A stretch of 64,000 bases of DNA from Catenovulum sp. 2E275 (GTDB lineage Bacteria > Pseudomonadota > Gammaproteobacteria > Enterobacterales > Alteromonadaceae), in the NCBI RefSeq assembly GCF_025515275.1, contig NZ_JAOPFU010000013.1, positions 1-64,000 of the forward strand, given 5' to 3'. The notes beneath the pieces were generated by a model. That model ran no database searches. It was not told the DNA's origin and saw nothing but the letters and a program-made list of their open reading frames with translations. The translations under genes and the position numbers were made by a program. This document shows, one piece after another, positions 49,712 through 57,836 of the stretch (position 1 is its first letter; each line of letters begins with the position of its first letter).

Positions 49712-49747
49712 CTCACCCGAATTAGGACTCGCTCAACTTAGTATATT

Positions 49748-50788
49748 ATGCAAAATAATCTTCCGGTATTAGATCAAAATGGGTTAAAACAAGCACTTAG
49801 GATCGCAGGTGGCGCTACCTTAGGGTTTACCATTTGTAAATTAATGGCGTGGCAAAACGGCATATTTTTTACTATTTATCCTATGCTGTTACTGGGTTTA
49901 GTACCTGTGTTAAATCGGAATATTATTCGCCAGTTTGTGGCCAGTGCAGCATTTAGCGCATTGATTGTTCTGGTGGTTCAAGGCTTATTTAATCATTTGC
50001 CTGTGGTGATGATTTTAATTAGTTTTCTGGCGTTTGCGGTATTGTTTTATCAAATGAGTACAGGGACGCATTTTTTATTTGGTGCAACCGGTGTGGTCAG
50101 CTTATCCATTCAGCTTAACTTTGCCAGTTATGTCACCGAAACCAGTAGTATTTATCCGCTGATTATTAGCAATGCGGTGGCGATATTGTTATCTATTGTG
50201 ATTGCTGGATTAATGCACGGTATATTTGCCGATGTGGCTCCAAGACAAATACGTTCACGACCCGCAAAAGATAAATCAAGCATTCGTCACGAAGTATTAT
50301 TATGTTCAAGTGTTGCGACTTTATCTTTTATTGTATTTCAGTGCTGCGATTTACAGGATTCAGTTTCGGCGCAGGCAGCATCGGTTTTGGTTTTGTTTTC
50401 ACTTTGTTGGAAAGCAGCAGGCATGGCTGGCTGGACCCGAGCAGTCGGCACTTTAATTGGCTGTAATATTGCACTGCTGGCGCAATTATTACTTTATGAT
50501 TTAACGGATGTTTTAATTTTTCCGGTGCTGATTTTATGGATATGTTGTTTTATTTTTAGCCGTTATCATATTTTGGGTGGCGGTATTCCCGGTGTCGGGT
50601 TTGGCGTTTTAACCACCTTTGGTATTTTATTTGGTCAGTCGTTAGGGCCAAATCAGGATTTGGTATACAGCGCTTTATATCGCTTTTCGTCTGTCAGTGT
50701 TGCGATTATTGCCAGCTTAATGGCTATTTTTGTGGTGCACTCGATTTTAAATAAATTTGAGTCTACCCGACATCATACTTATCACTAA
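49748..50788 (+). CDS. DUF2955 family inner-membrane protein (FUSC-like efflux partner)
   Basis: The 346 residues contain two blocks of five to six membrane helices separated by a cytoplasmic loop (RSRPAKDKSSIRHE). The start ALRIAGGATLGFTICKLMAW and the second half SAQAASVLVLFSLCWKAAG, then RAVGTLIGCNIALLAQLL, resemble aromatic-acid exporter/FUSC proteins. DUF2955 genes commonly sit after a hlyD-type adaptor, as here, so the two likely form an exporter regulated by MarR. The substrate is unknown. Confidence 0.87.
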   Translation: MQNNLPVLDQNGLKQALRIAGGATLGFTICKLMAWQNGIFFTIYPMLLLGLVPVLNRNIIRQFVASAAFSALIVLVVQGLFNHLPVVMILISFLAFAVLFYQMSTGTHFLFGATGVVSLSIQLNFASYVTETSSIYPLIISNAVAILLSIVIAGLMHGIFADVAPRQIRSRPAKDKSSIRHEVLLCSSVATLSFIVFQCCDLQDSVSAQAASVLVLFSLCWKAAGMAGWTRAVGTLIGCNIALLAQLLLYDLTDVLIFPVLILWICCFIFSRYHILGGGIPGVGFGVLTTFGILFGQSLGPNQDLVYSALYRFSSVSVAIIASLMAIFVVHSILNKFESTRHHTYH

Positions 50789-50855
50789 ATTCGTTATAAT
50801 CAATCATTCGGTTAGCATGTTAGCGTCATTAAGTTTACAAAAAAGCTTTATCGGC

Positions 50856-50875
50856 TTGTCATAAAACCCTGCCAA
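50856..50875 (+). promoter_or_regulatory. possible partial Pho box upstream of phoD
   Basis: TTGTCATAAAA (50856-50866) matches one PhoB half-site plus spacer (6 of 7), and CTGCCAA follows at 50869, two bases out of the ideal 11-base phase. It is 46 bases before the phoD start. The match is weak, kept because phoD is a classic Pho target. Confidence 0.3.
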
Positions 50876-50920
50876 AGTGGCTGAGTTCTTTATAATTTTA
50901 ATAGCTAAAAGAGAATTCAA

Positions 50921-52705
50921 ATGCCATTTATTTCACGCCGCGATTTTATTAAAAATACACTTGCCGGATTAGGCGCAGTTTATGTTTCGACTGCTTTAAC
51001 CGGTTGTAATGTAAGTTTAGATTTAACCGATGACAGTTTAGAAAAAGCTGACTTTTTACACGGGATTGCATCGGGTGATCCGCTGACTAACAGTGTTATT
51101 TTATGGACTAGAGTGACCCCCATTAATGATCAGCAAACATCTGTGCAAGTTGCGTGGGATGTTGCACTGGATAAAAACTTTACTCAGGTAATAGCATCTG
51201 ATGTTGGCCAGGCAAAAGCCAGCGCCGATTTTACTGTGAAAGTGGATGTGCAAAATTTACCTGCTAATAGCCAGCTTTATTATCGTTTTCGTAGTCAGAA
51301 TAATCAGACAGAAGTTGGTCAAACCCGAACTTTACCTGATCAACATGCCGATTCATTAGCAATGGCGGTGATGTCTTGTTCAAATTATCCGGCTGGTTAT
51401 TTTCATGCTTATCGCGCAGTTGCAGAGCAAGCCGCAGAGCTTGATTTGGTGCTACATTTAGGTGATTACATTTATGAATATGGCGCAGGTGGTTATGCGT
51501 CTGAAGCAGCTGAACAAATGAATCGAGTTGCTATGCCACACAACGAAATTATTAGTTTAAGTGATTATCGAACCCGTTATGCCCAATATCGCAGCGATCC
51601 GGATTTACAGGCTGTACACGCTGCATTACCTTTTTTAGTGGTGTGGGATGACCATGAAATTACGAATGATACTTGGACTGATGGCGCAGAAAACCATAAC
51701 GAAGATCAAGGTGAAGGTAATTTTTATCAGCGTAAAATGGCGGCATTACAAGCCTATTTTGAGTGGCTACCAATTCGACCAATCGAGGGCAATGAGTTAG
51801 ATGAGCCATCAAGTATTTATCGTCAGTTTGAGTGGGGCAATTTAGCAAATATTTTAATGTTGGATACCCGTAACGAAGGCCGTGATAAACAATTAGCTAT
51901 GACAGATTTTATCACTGAAAGCGGATTTGATTTTGCAGGTATTGCAAATGCTGTGGCAGACCCTAGTCGTCAGTTATTAGGTGAAAGTCAACAAATTTGG
52001 TTAGAGCAAAAACTGCAAAACTCAACTGCAAAATGGCAGGTATTAGCTCAGCAAGTATTAATGGGGAAAATGTACTTACCGGGGGCGATTGCAACTCAAC
52101 AATTATCTATTGCTCAATATGCAGAATATGCCGGTTTAGCTGTGCTAGCACAGCGCATTTCGGCAAATGATCCGGCTTTAACGCAAGCTGAAATTGATTA
52201 TTTTACAGCGAATCAGGCAAAACTTACCGAGCAGGTTCAAGCATTATTACAATTGCCGGGTTTACCTTATAATTTAGATGCGTGGGATGGTTATGCAGCG
52301 CAGCGTGAAGCGGTTTATGCTGCGGCTAAATCAGCCAATGCCAATTTAGTTGTATTGGCTGGTGATACGCATAATGCATGGGCAAATCAATTAGTTGATC
52401 AAAATGGCGATGCAGTTGGGGTAGAGTTTGCCACTTCATCCGTAACTTCTCCGGGTTTAGAAAGCTATTTAGGCATTAATGAAGCTGAATATGCAGCGAC
52501 TGAGGCTGGTTTAGTGCAATTGGTTAATGATCTGCAATATGTGAATGTTGCTGACAGAGGCTTTTTAATTATTAAAGCCGATCCGGAAAAAATGACGGCT
52601 AACTGGCAATTTGTTAGCGCAATAACTCAAACCGAATTTAGCTTGCAAAGCGAGCGGGCTAAAACTTTAACGATTTATGCTGATAACCCTACTCAAATGA
52701 GTTAA
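50921..52705 (+). CDS. phoD: PhoD-type alkaline phosphatase, Tat-exported lipoprotein
   Basis: The 594 residues start with a twin-arginine signal (SRRDFIKNTLAGLG) that also carries a lipobox LTGC at residues 25-28, so a folded, lipid-anchored enzyme is expected. The PhoD N-terminal domain (HGIASGDPLTNSVILWTRV) precedes the metallophosphatase core, with MSCSNYPAGYFHAY, HLGDYIYEYG, VWDDHEITNDTW and VLAGDTHNAWANQL. It hydrolyses phosphomono- or diesters, with Ca/Fe cofactors in the family. A phoBR pair lies 43 kb upstream in this window. Confidence 0.93.
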   Translation: MPFISRRDFIKNTLAGLGAVYVSTALTGCNVSLDLTDDSLEKADFLHGIASGDPLTNSVILWTRVTPINDQQTSVQVAWDVALDKNFTQVIASDVGQAKASADFTVKVDVQNLPANSQLYYRFRSQNNQTEVGQTRTLPDQHADSLAMAVMSCSNYPAGYFHAYRAVAEQAAELDLVLHLGDYIYEYGAGGYASEAAEQMNRVAMPHNEIISLSDYRTRYAQYRSDPDLQAVHAALPFLVVWDDHEITNDTWTDGAENHNEDQGEGNFYQRKMAALQAYFEWLPIRPIEGNELDEPSSIYRQFEWGNLANILMLDTRNEGRDKQLAMTDFITESGFDFAGIANAVADPSRQLLGESQQIWLEQKLQNSTAKWQVLAQQVLMGKMYLPGAIATQQLSIAQYAEYAGLAVLAQRISANDPALTQAEIDYFTANQAKLTEQVQALLQLPGLPYNLDAWDGYAAQREAVYAAAKSANANLVVLAGDTHNAWANQLVDQNGDAVGVEFATSSVTSPGLESYLGINEAEYAATEAGLVQLVNDLQYVNVADRGFLIIKADPEKMTANWQFVSAITQTEFSLQSERAKTLTIYADNPTQMS

Positions 52706-52733
52706 ATCCATGATTGGCTAAAAGCATAAAAAA

Positions 52734-52747
52734 TTGTTTTTGATCAA
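52734..52747 (+). promoter_or_regulatory. FNR/Anr-type binding site of hemN
   Basis: TTGTT-TTTG-ATCAA matches the FNR consensus TTGAT-N4-ATCAA in 9 of 10 positions. A -10-like TACAAT lies at 52770-52775, which puts transcription start near 52782 and the site centre at -41.5, the classic class II activator position. Site and geometry are seen; binding is inferred. hemN is a known FNR/Anr target in other gammaproteobacteria. Confidence 0.72.
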
Positions 52748-52775
52748 TGTTTAAAAAGCATTAAGACCATACAAT

Positions 52776-52800
52776 GCCTCTGACCATTCGGAGGCTTTTT
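52776..52800 (+). terminator. terminator-like hairpin that contains the hemN ribosome binding site
   Basis: GCCTC (52776-52780) pairs with GAGGC (52791-52795), with a wobble pair extending it, followed by five T. The right arm holds the hemN ribosome binding site CGGAGG (52789-52794). In readthrough RNA from phoD this would terminate or hide the site. In RNA starting near 52782 the left arm is absent. Confidence 0.55.
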
Positions 52801-54183
52801 ATGCAAGTTCATCAATTATTTAACCAAAAACTACTCAATAAATATAATACCAGTGGGCCAAGATATACCTCATATCCAACTGCGGTAGAATTTAGCGCTG
52901 ATTTTACTCAAGCTGACTTTGAATTTGCGGTTAAGCAGTCCGGTAAACAAAATCTCTCGCTTTATTTACATATTCCATTTTGTCACAGCCTTTGTTATTA
53001 CTGCGGTTGTAATAAAGTGATTACTCGTCACCGAGAAAAAGCTGATATTTATTTAGATCATTTAATCGCAGAAATTCATCAACAAGCCCCTTTATTTGCC
53101 GGTCATAGCGTTAAGCAAATTCATTTAGGGGGTGGTACTCCCAGTTTTTTAACCAAAGCTCAAATGAGTCGGTTAATTGATGAGTTAAAACAAGCTTTTG
53201 TGATTGAGCAAAATGCTCAAAACAAAGTGGAAATGAGCATAGAAATAGATCCTCGGGAAATTGAGCTGGATTATATTGATCACCTTGCGGCTGTAGGATT
53301 CAACCGTTTAAGCATAGGTGTGCAGGATACAGACAAAAAAGTACAAACGGCCATTAACCGTCTGCAAAGTACAGAGTTTATTGCCTCGTTAGTAAGTAGA
53401 GCCAAACAGTTTGGTATATCATCGGTTAATTTAGATTTAATTTATGGCTTGCCACATCAAAATCAGGCCACTTTTGCTAAAACATTAAACGATATTTTAG
53501 CAATGGATATAGACAGAGTTTCCTTATTTAGTTATGCACATCTGCCACAGCGTTTTGCTGCTCAGCGAAAATTAAAGGATGAATGGTTGCCAAATGCTCA
53601 GCAAAAGCTCGATTTAATGCATCAAGCCATGCAAAGTTTAACTCAAGCTGGTTTTGTGATGATTGGCATGGATCACTTTGCCAAACCGGACGATGAATTA
53701 GCCATAGCGTTGAAACAGGGGAAATTACACCGAAACTTTCAAGGTTATACCACCCACGGCAACTGCGATTTATTAGGGTTAGGGGTTTCATCTATTAGTG
53801 CTGTTGGGCGCAGTTTTAGTCAAAATGTAAAAGATTTAAAAACCTATTATCAGGCAATTAATGAGCAGGGCAGTGCGCTTGAAAAAGGTTTTAAATTAAC
53901 TCAAGACGATATCATCCGTGGCGAGGTTATTCGCTCACTAATGTGTAATTTAGTCGTGGATAAACGCAAAATCGAACAAACCTTTGCCATTAAGTTCGAC
54001 CATTATTTTGCCGATGAGCTTAAAAATTTAGCGACTTTTATCAAAGATAACTTAATCACACTAGATACTAACTTAATTTCAGTCAACGCCAATGCTTGTT
54101 TGTTTATCCGCAATATTGCGATGACATTTGATGCTTATATGCAAAAGCATTTAAACCAACAAAGATTTTCACGGGTAATTTAA
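52801..54183 (+). CDS. hemN: oxygen-independent coproporphyrinogen III oxidase
   Basis: HemN is a radical SAM enzyme that converts coproporphyrinogen III to protoporphyrinogen IX without oxygen. I start at 52801 (MQVHQLFNQKLL, 460 residues) because CGGAGG lies 6 bases upstream; the longer frame starts inside the hairpin. Visible are YTSYPTAVEF, the cluster motif HIPFCHSLCYYCGCNK, HLGGGTPSFL, EIDPRE and NLDLIYGLPHQ. The length matches E. coli HemN (457). An FNR-type site is placed at -41.5. Confidence 0.95.
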   Translation: MQVHQLFNQKLLNKYNTSGPRYTSYPTAVEFSADFTQADFEFAVKQSGKQNLSLYLHIPFCHSLCYYCGCNKVITRHREKADIYLDHLIAEIHQQAPLFAGHSVKQIHLGGGTPSFLTKAQMSRLIDELKQAFVIEQNAQNKVEMSIEIDPREIELDYIDHLAAVGFNRLSIGVQDTDKKVQTAINRLQSTEFIASLVSRAKQFGISSVNLDLIYGLPHQNQATFAKTLNDILAMDIDRVSLFSYAHLPQRFAAQRKLKDEWLPNAQQKLDLMHQAMQSLTQAGFVMIGMDHFAKPDDELAIALKQGKLHRNFQGYTTHGNCDLLGLGVSSISAVGRSFSQNVKDLKTYYQAINEQGSALEKGFKLTQDDIIRGEVIRSLMCNLVVDKRKIEQTFAIKFDHYFADELKNLATFIKDNLITLDTNLISVNANACLFIRNIAMTFDAYMQKHLNQQRFSRVI

Positions 54184-54195
54184 CTGAATTAGCTA

Positions 54196-54236
54196 TTTCT
54201 GGCTGTTATTTAGGCAAACAGACCAGAAAAGCCCAT
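54196..54236 (+). terminator. terminator candidate of hemN
   Basis: The stem TTTCTGG+CTGTT pairs with AACAG+(A)+CCAGAAA, about 12 bp with one bulge, 13 bases after the stop. The tail AAGCCCATTTTATT is only moderately T-rich. Confidence 0.55.
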
Positions 54237-54263
54237 TTTATTCAAAAAACTTAAACCCAAGGG

Positions 54264-54299
54264 TTGCCGGATGGGATTAAGTTAGCTATTATCCGCGCC
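54264..54299 (+). promoter_or_regulatory. promoter of tRNA-His
   Basis: TTGCCG (-35, 54264-54269), 17-base spacer, TATTAT (-10, 54287-54292), then a GC-rich discriminator CCGCGCC. This combination is typical of growth-rate and stringently controlled stable-RNA promoters. Transcription should start near 54300, about 40 bases before the tRNA. Confidence 0.75.
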
Positions 54300-54339
54300 A
54301 CTTCAAGACGTTACCTCAGTAATGTGTTTGCACCTTTAT

Positions 54340-54416
54340 GGTGGCTGTAGCTCAGTTGGTAGAGCCCCGGATTGTGATTCCGGTTGTCGTGGGTTCAAGT
54401 CCCATCAGCCACCCCA
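54340..54416 (+). tRNA. tRNA-His (anticodon GTG)
   Basis: The 77-base gene includes the His-specific extra G at -1 (54340). The acceptor GTGGCTG pairs with CAGCCAC, the D arm GCTC/GAGC closes, the anticodon stem CCGGA/TCCGG frames TTGTGAT with anticodon GTG (54374-54376), and the T arm is GTGGG/CCCAT around TTCAAGT. C73 and CCA are encoded. It is the only tRNA in the window and is followed by repeated copies of its own 3' half. Confidence 0.97.
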
Positions 54417-54800
54417 TTTTTCTATTCTTGTTTTAATCAACACTTAATTTAAAAATACACCCGAAATCAAAGTGATTCCCCTGTTAAATTAGCGTGGGTT
54501 CAAGTCCCATCAACAACCCCATTTTCTATTCTTGCTTTATTCAAAACTTAATTTAAATATAAACCCGAAATCAGAGTGATTCCCCTGTTGAATTAGCGTG
54601 GGTTCAATTCTAATCAACAACCCCATTTTTCCATTCTTGCTTTATTCAAAACTTAATTTAAAAATACACTCAAATCAAAGTGATTCCCCTGTTGAATTAG
54701 CGTGGGTTCAAGTCCCATCAACAACCCCATTTTCTATTCTTGCTTTATTCAAAACTTAATTTAAAAATACACTCAAATCAAAGTAATTCTCTGTAAAATA
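54374..54800 (+). repeat. tandem ~100-bp repeats carrying tRNA-His 3' halves (rtT-like)
   Basis: Repeat units begin at the anticodon-loop GTGATTCC in the tRNA (54374) and recur at 54472, 54576 and 54680, with a decayed start at 54783; unit lengths are about 98, 104, 104 and 103. Each later unit holds a T-arm copy (GTGGGTTCAAGTCCCAT, perfect in two, decayed in the one at 54600), a changed acceptor strand CAACAAC, CCCCA, and a shared AT-rich spacer. Acceptor 5' and D arms are not repeated, so these are not functional tRNAs. E. coli tyrT has an analogous repeat (rtT). Confidence 0.9.
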
Positions 54801-54803
54801 GGT

Positions 54804-54829
54804 TTGTAGATCGGCATTTATGCCGTTGA
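54804..54829 (+). repeat. REP-like palindrome with TGTAG head
   Basis: TGTAG, two bases, then CGGCAT-TT-ATGCCG (54812-54825). It shares the head and stem layout of the copy near 45080, in the opposite orientation. It lies at the end of the tRNA-His repeat block. Confidence 0.5.
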
Positions 54830-54968
54830 ATGACTTATAGTGAGATAACCAATAAAAACTTTCCACTTAAACACTCACAGCGAGACTTAATTCGCTATTT
54901 TATCCGCGCATTTAAAATCAGTTTTGTTACAATGCAGCCAGAATAAAATTAATAAGTAGGCTGCACCT

Positions 54969-56327
54969 TTGTTTCAAGCTGATACCTTTATTTTTAAAAA
55001 TACCGATTTTGATTATGCCCACAATCAACTTAATTTAAATTACCAGTTTGGTGATTATCATTTTTGTGAAACGCTCAGTTTTGATAGCACTCAAATTCAA
55101 CTGGATTTAACTCAAACTTCAATTGCAAAAGCCATTAATTATCTGCATTTGGTTGCAGGTGTAAGCTATTTTAAATTACAGCCATTTGCCAGTATTGAGC
55201 TTGAAACAACCCAATTAAACCAGCTTGAAGCCGACTTTTTTAAAAAACTTTATATTAACGGTTTGGCTGAGTTTGCTTACCGTAATAATTTAGATATTAC
55301 TCAGGGCTGTCATTTTCCTATTGCTGCTCAAGCGAGTTTATCTGAGCCACAAAGCCAAACCATTACGGATTTATCTCAAAAAAAATCCCAACATGCATTA
55401 GTGTTGATTGGTGGCGGTAAAGATTCGCTGGTCAGTATCGAGGCTCTAAAACAAGCTGGTAAAAAAGTCACTTTATTTGCCGTGAATCCGGTGCAGCCGA
55501 TTTTAAATTGTGTTAAACAATCTGGTTTACCTTTTGTTGCAGTTAAGCGGGTGCTTGATCCTCAATTATTTAAATTAAACGAGCAGGGCGCGTTAAACGG
55601 GCATGTACCTATCACCGCCATTATTAGTTTTACGGCTTTTATTGTCGCTCAAGCATTAGGATGTGATGCCATTATTACCTCTAACGAAGCCTCCGCCAAT
55701 GAAGCGACTCTGGTGAAAAACGGCGTTGCGATTAATCACCAGTACAGTAAATCGTATGAATTTGAACAAGATTTTACCGGTTTTGTGCAGCATTTTGTTA
55801 ATCCAAATTTAGCTTATTTTTCATTGCTTAGGCCATTTACTGAAATGCGGATTGTGAAAGAGTTTGCCCGTTTTGAGCAATATGATGATGTTTTCACCTC
55901 GTGTAATAAAGCATTTAAAATTTACCACCAAAAATCGGATACGCGCTGGTGCTTAGCTTGTCCAAAATGTCATTTTGTCTATTTAATGTTTGCCGTTTCC
56001 GGTATGAATGAAGCTCGCTTAAATCGAATATTTAATGGCAATCCTCTGACTAATATTGATTTTCTGCAAGATTATAAAGAGTTATCGGGTTTAACCGAGA
56101 GCAAACCTTGGGAGTGTGTTGGCGAAAAATTAGAGTCGGCTGCGGCTATTTATTATTTAAGCCAACAAGCAGAATCAACTGATTATCCGGTTATTAAAGC
56201 ATTAGCGAATCAACTTGTGCAGGCTTATGGTGAAGAAAAACTACAGGCAGCTTTAATTAGTTTGCTAAAAGTTCGTACCCCTCACGCGATTCCAACCGAC
56301 TATCAGGGATGTTTTAGTGATGTCTGA
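54969..56327 (+). CDS. murL: UDP-MurNAc-L-Ala-L-Glu epimerase MurL
   Basis: The 452 residues resemble MurL, the ATP-dependent enzyme first described in Xanthomonas, which converts UDP-MurNAc-L-Ala-L-Glu to the D-Glu form. Visible are the PP-loop-like LIGGGKDSLVSIE (near 146-158), ALNGHVPITAIISFTAF, ITSNEASANEATLV, INHQYSKSYEFEQDF and RWCLACPKCHFVYLMF. The start is a TTG; no nearby in-frame ATG exists, and a TAGG lies upstream. It overlaps the next gene, a MurD homologue, as expected for the MurL-MurD2 pair. Confidence 0.85.
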   Translation: MFQADTFIFKNTDFDYAHNQLNLNYQFGDYHFCETLSFDSTQIQLDLTQTSIAKAINYLHLVAGVSYFKLQPFASIELETTQLNQLEADFFKKLYINGLAEFAYRNNLDITQGCHFPIAAQASLSEPQSQTITDLSQKKSQHALVLIGGGKDSLVSIEALKQAGKKVTLFAVNPVQPILNCVKQSGLPFVAVKRVLDPQLFKLNEQGALNGHVPITAIISFTAFIVAQALGCDAIITSNEASANEATLVKNGVAINHQYSKSYEFEQDFTGFVQHFVNPNLAYFSLLRPFTEMRIVKEFARFEQYDDVFTSCNKAFKIYHQKSDTRWCLACPKCHFVYLMFAVSGMNEARLNRIFNGNPLTNIDFLQDYKELSGLTESKPWECVGEKLESAAAIYYLSQQAESTDYPVIKALANQLVQAYGEEKLQAALISLLKVRTPHAIPTDYQGCFSDV

Positions 56328-57717
56328 TTTAATCCAGCTAAATAAAATGACAGCGCATGAAATTGCTAAAACAGGCAAAGTGGTTATTTGGGGTTTTGGT
56401 CAGGAAGGTCAAGCTTGTTATCAATATTTGCAGCAAATTATCGCAAGTGATCAAATTTGGATTTTAACCGACGAATACCAAGCCGAACTGGCTGAACAGC
56501 CGCAATATATTTATGCTGAATCTGGTTTGGCACAATTAGCGGCTGGCGATTTTAACCTAGTTATTAAAAGCCCGGGCATTAGTTTGTACCGCAAAGAATT
56601 AATTGCAGCACAGCAAAATGGCAGTGTGGTTTCATCGTCTACTAATTTATGGTTTGAGCGCTACCCACAGGCCAAAACCATTATTGTCACTGGCACTAAA
56701 GGCAAAAGTACCACCGCTAGTATGCTGGGGCATTTAATGCAGTCAATCGGTTTAAAGGTCGTTGTTGCTGGTAATTTGGGCATTCCGCTTATTTCAGTAA
56801 AACCAGCAGCAGATTACACTATATTAGAATTGTCCTCTTACCAGCTTGCTGATTTACAAGCACATTGTAGTGCATATATTTTACTTAATTTGTATCAGGA
56901 GCATGTACCTTGGCATACCTCGGCAAAACAGTATTATCTTGATAAAACTAAACCAGCACGCGAGCAACATTGTGATTTGTTAATTTGTAATGCTGAATCA
57001 GAGCTAACACAGCAATATTTAATTGAACTGGCAAAACAACAGGGCATTGAGTTACAGCCTGTGTATTTTAATCAATTAAACAATAAGCAAATTCATCAAG
57101 CCCAAGGGTTTTATTGCCGGAACAACCAAGTATTTTATCAAGAAGAAGTTTTACAGTTTGAATTTAATTTAAAAGGTGAACATAACCTTAAAAATCTAAC
57201 TGCCTGTCTAACCTTAATGCAGGCATTTAACTTAAACTGGCGTGCCGCTTTGCCACAGCTTAACCAATTTAATGCACTAGCACACAGGTTAGAAGAGCAT
57301 GTACTGGACAGTGGCGTGATTGCGGTGAACGACAGTATTTCAACTACGCCAGATTCAACTTTATGTGCACTTAATTGTTATGTTAACAAGCCGGTTTATT
57401 TAATTTTAGGTGGACAAGAAAGAGAGCAGGATTATCAACCCCTTATAAAACAGCTTAATCAATTTTCGATTAAACATATTGCTTTAATCGGAGTTACTGG
57501 TAAACGAATTGAGCAGTTATTAAATCATCAAAAACCAGCTTTTAGCTTTAATTATTATCAAAATTTAACGCAGGCATTGGCTATTATAAAGCAGCAAGCT
57601 CAGGCTGGTGACGTTGTATTATTGTCGCCCGCAGCGCCCAGTTTTGGCGAGTTTAAAAATTATCAGCACAGAGGCGAGCAATTTTTAAGTCATCTCAACG
57701 CTGAAAAAATCCGTTAA
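56320..57717 (+). CDS. murD2: UDP-MurNAc-L-Ala--L-Glu ligase MurD2 (Mur ligase)
   Basis: This Mur ligase of 465 residues has the MurD layout: N-terminal Rossmann IWGFGQEGQA with DFNLVIKSPGISLY, P-loop GTKGKSTTASMLG near residue 128, central ELSSYQLADLQ and NLYQEHVPWH, and a C-terminal domain with NDSISTTPDSTLCAL. Beside murL it is best read as MurD2, adding L-Glu rather than D-Glu. A canonical MurD would normally sit in the dcw cluster, not seen here. The start overlaps the end of murL; a GTG at 56317 with AGGGA upstream is an alternative. Confidence 0.83.
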   Translation: MSDLIQLNKMTAHEIAKTGKVVIWGFGQEGQACYQYLQQIIASDQIWILTDEYQAELAEQPQYIYAESGLAQLAAGDFNLVIKSPGISLYRKELIAAQQNGSVVSSSTNLWFERYPQAKTIIVTGTKGKSTTASMLGHLMQSIGLKVVVAGNLGIPLISVKPAADYTILELSSYQLADLQAHCSAYILLNLYQEHVPWHTSAKQYYLDKTKPAREQHCDLLICNAESELTQQYLIELAKQQGIELQPVYFNQLNNKQIHQAQGFYCRNNQVFYQEEVLQFEFNLKGEHNLKNLTACLTLMQAFNLNWRAALPQLNQFNALAHRLEEHVLDSGVIAVNDSISTTPDSTLCALNCYVNKPVYLILGGQEREQDYQPLIKQLNQFSIKHIALIGVTGKRIEQLLNHQKPAFSFNYYQNLTQALAIIKQQAQAGDVVLLSPAAPSFGEFKNYQHRGEQFLSHLNAEKIR

Positions 57718-57836
57718 TTTCAATCAATTTAATGTATATTTAATAGACAAACAGTCATTTTGAGTTTAAATTTTTTGATACTAATAAAAAAAGTTAACTA
57801 CACTAAGTTAGTTGATTGATGTTAATGGAATACAAA

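Noticed and set aside
50226-50456. Small frame inside the DUF2955 gene
   Set aside because: It is same-strand, out of frame and fully inside a coherent membrane protein gene.
54374-54800. Possible CRISPR array
   Set aside because: Whole units of about 100 bases repeat, including the spacers, and they derive from the neighbouring tRNA. CRISPR spacers would be unique.
54340-54829. tRNA-His as an integration (att) site of a genomic island
   Set aside because: The repeated 3' ends are only about 100 bases apart and no integrase or cargo lies between them.
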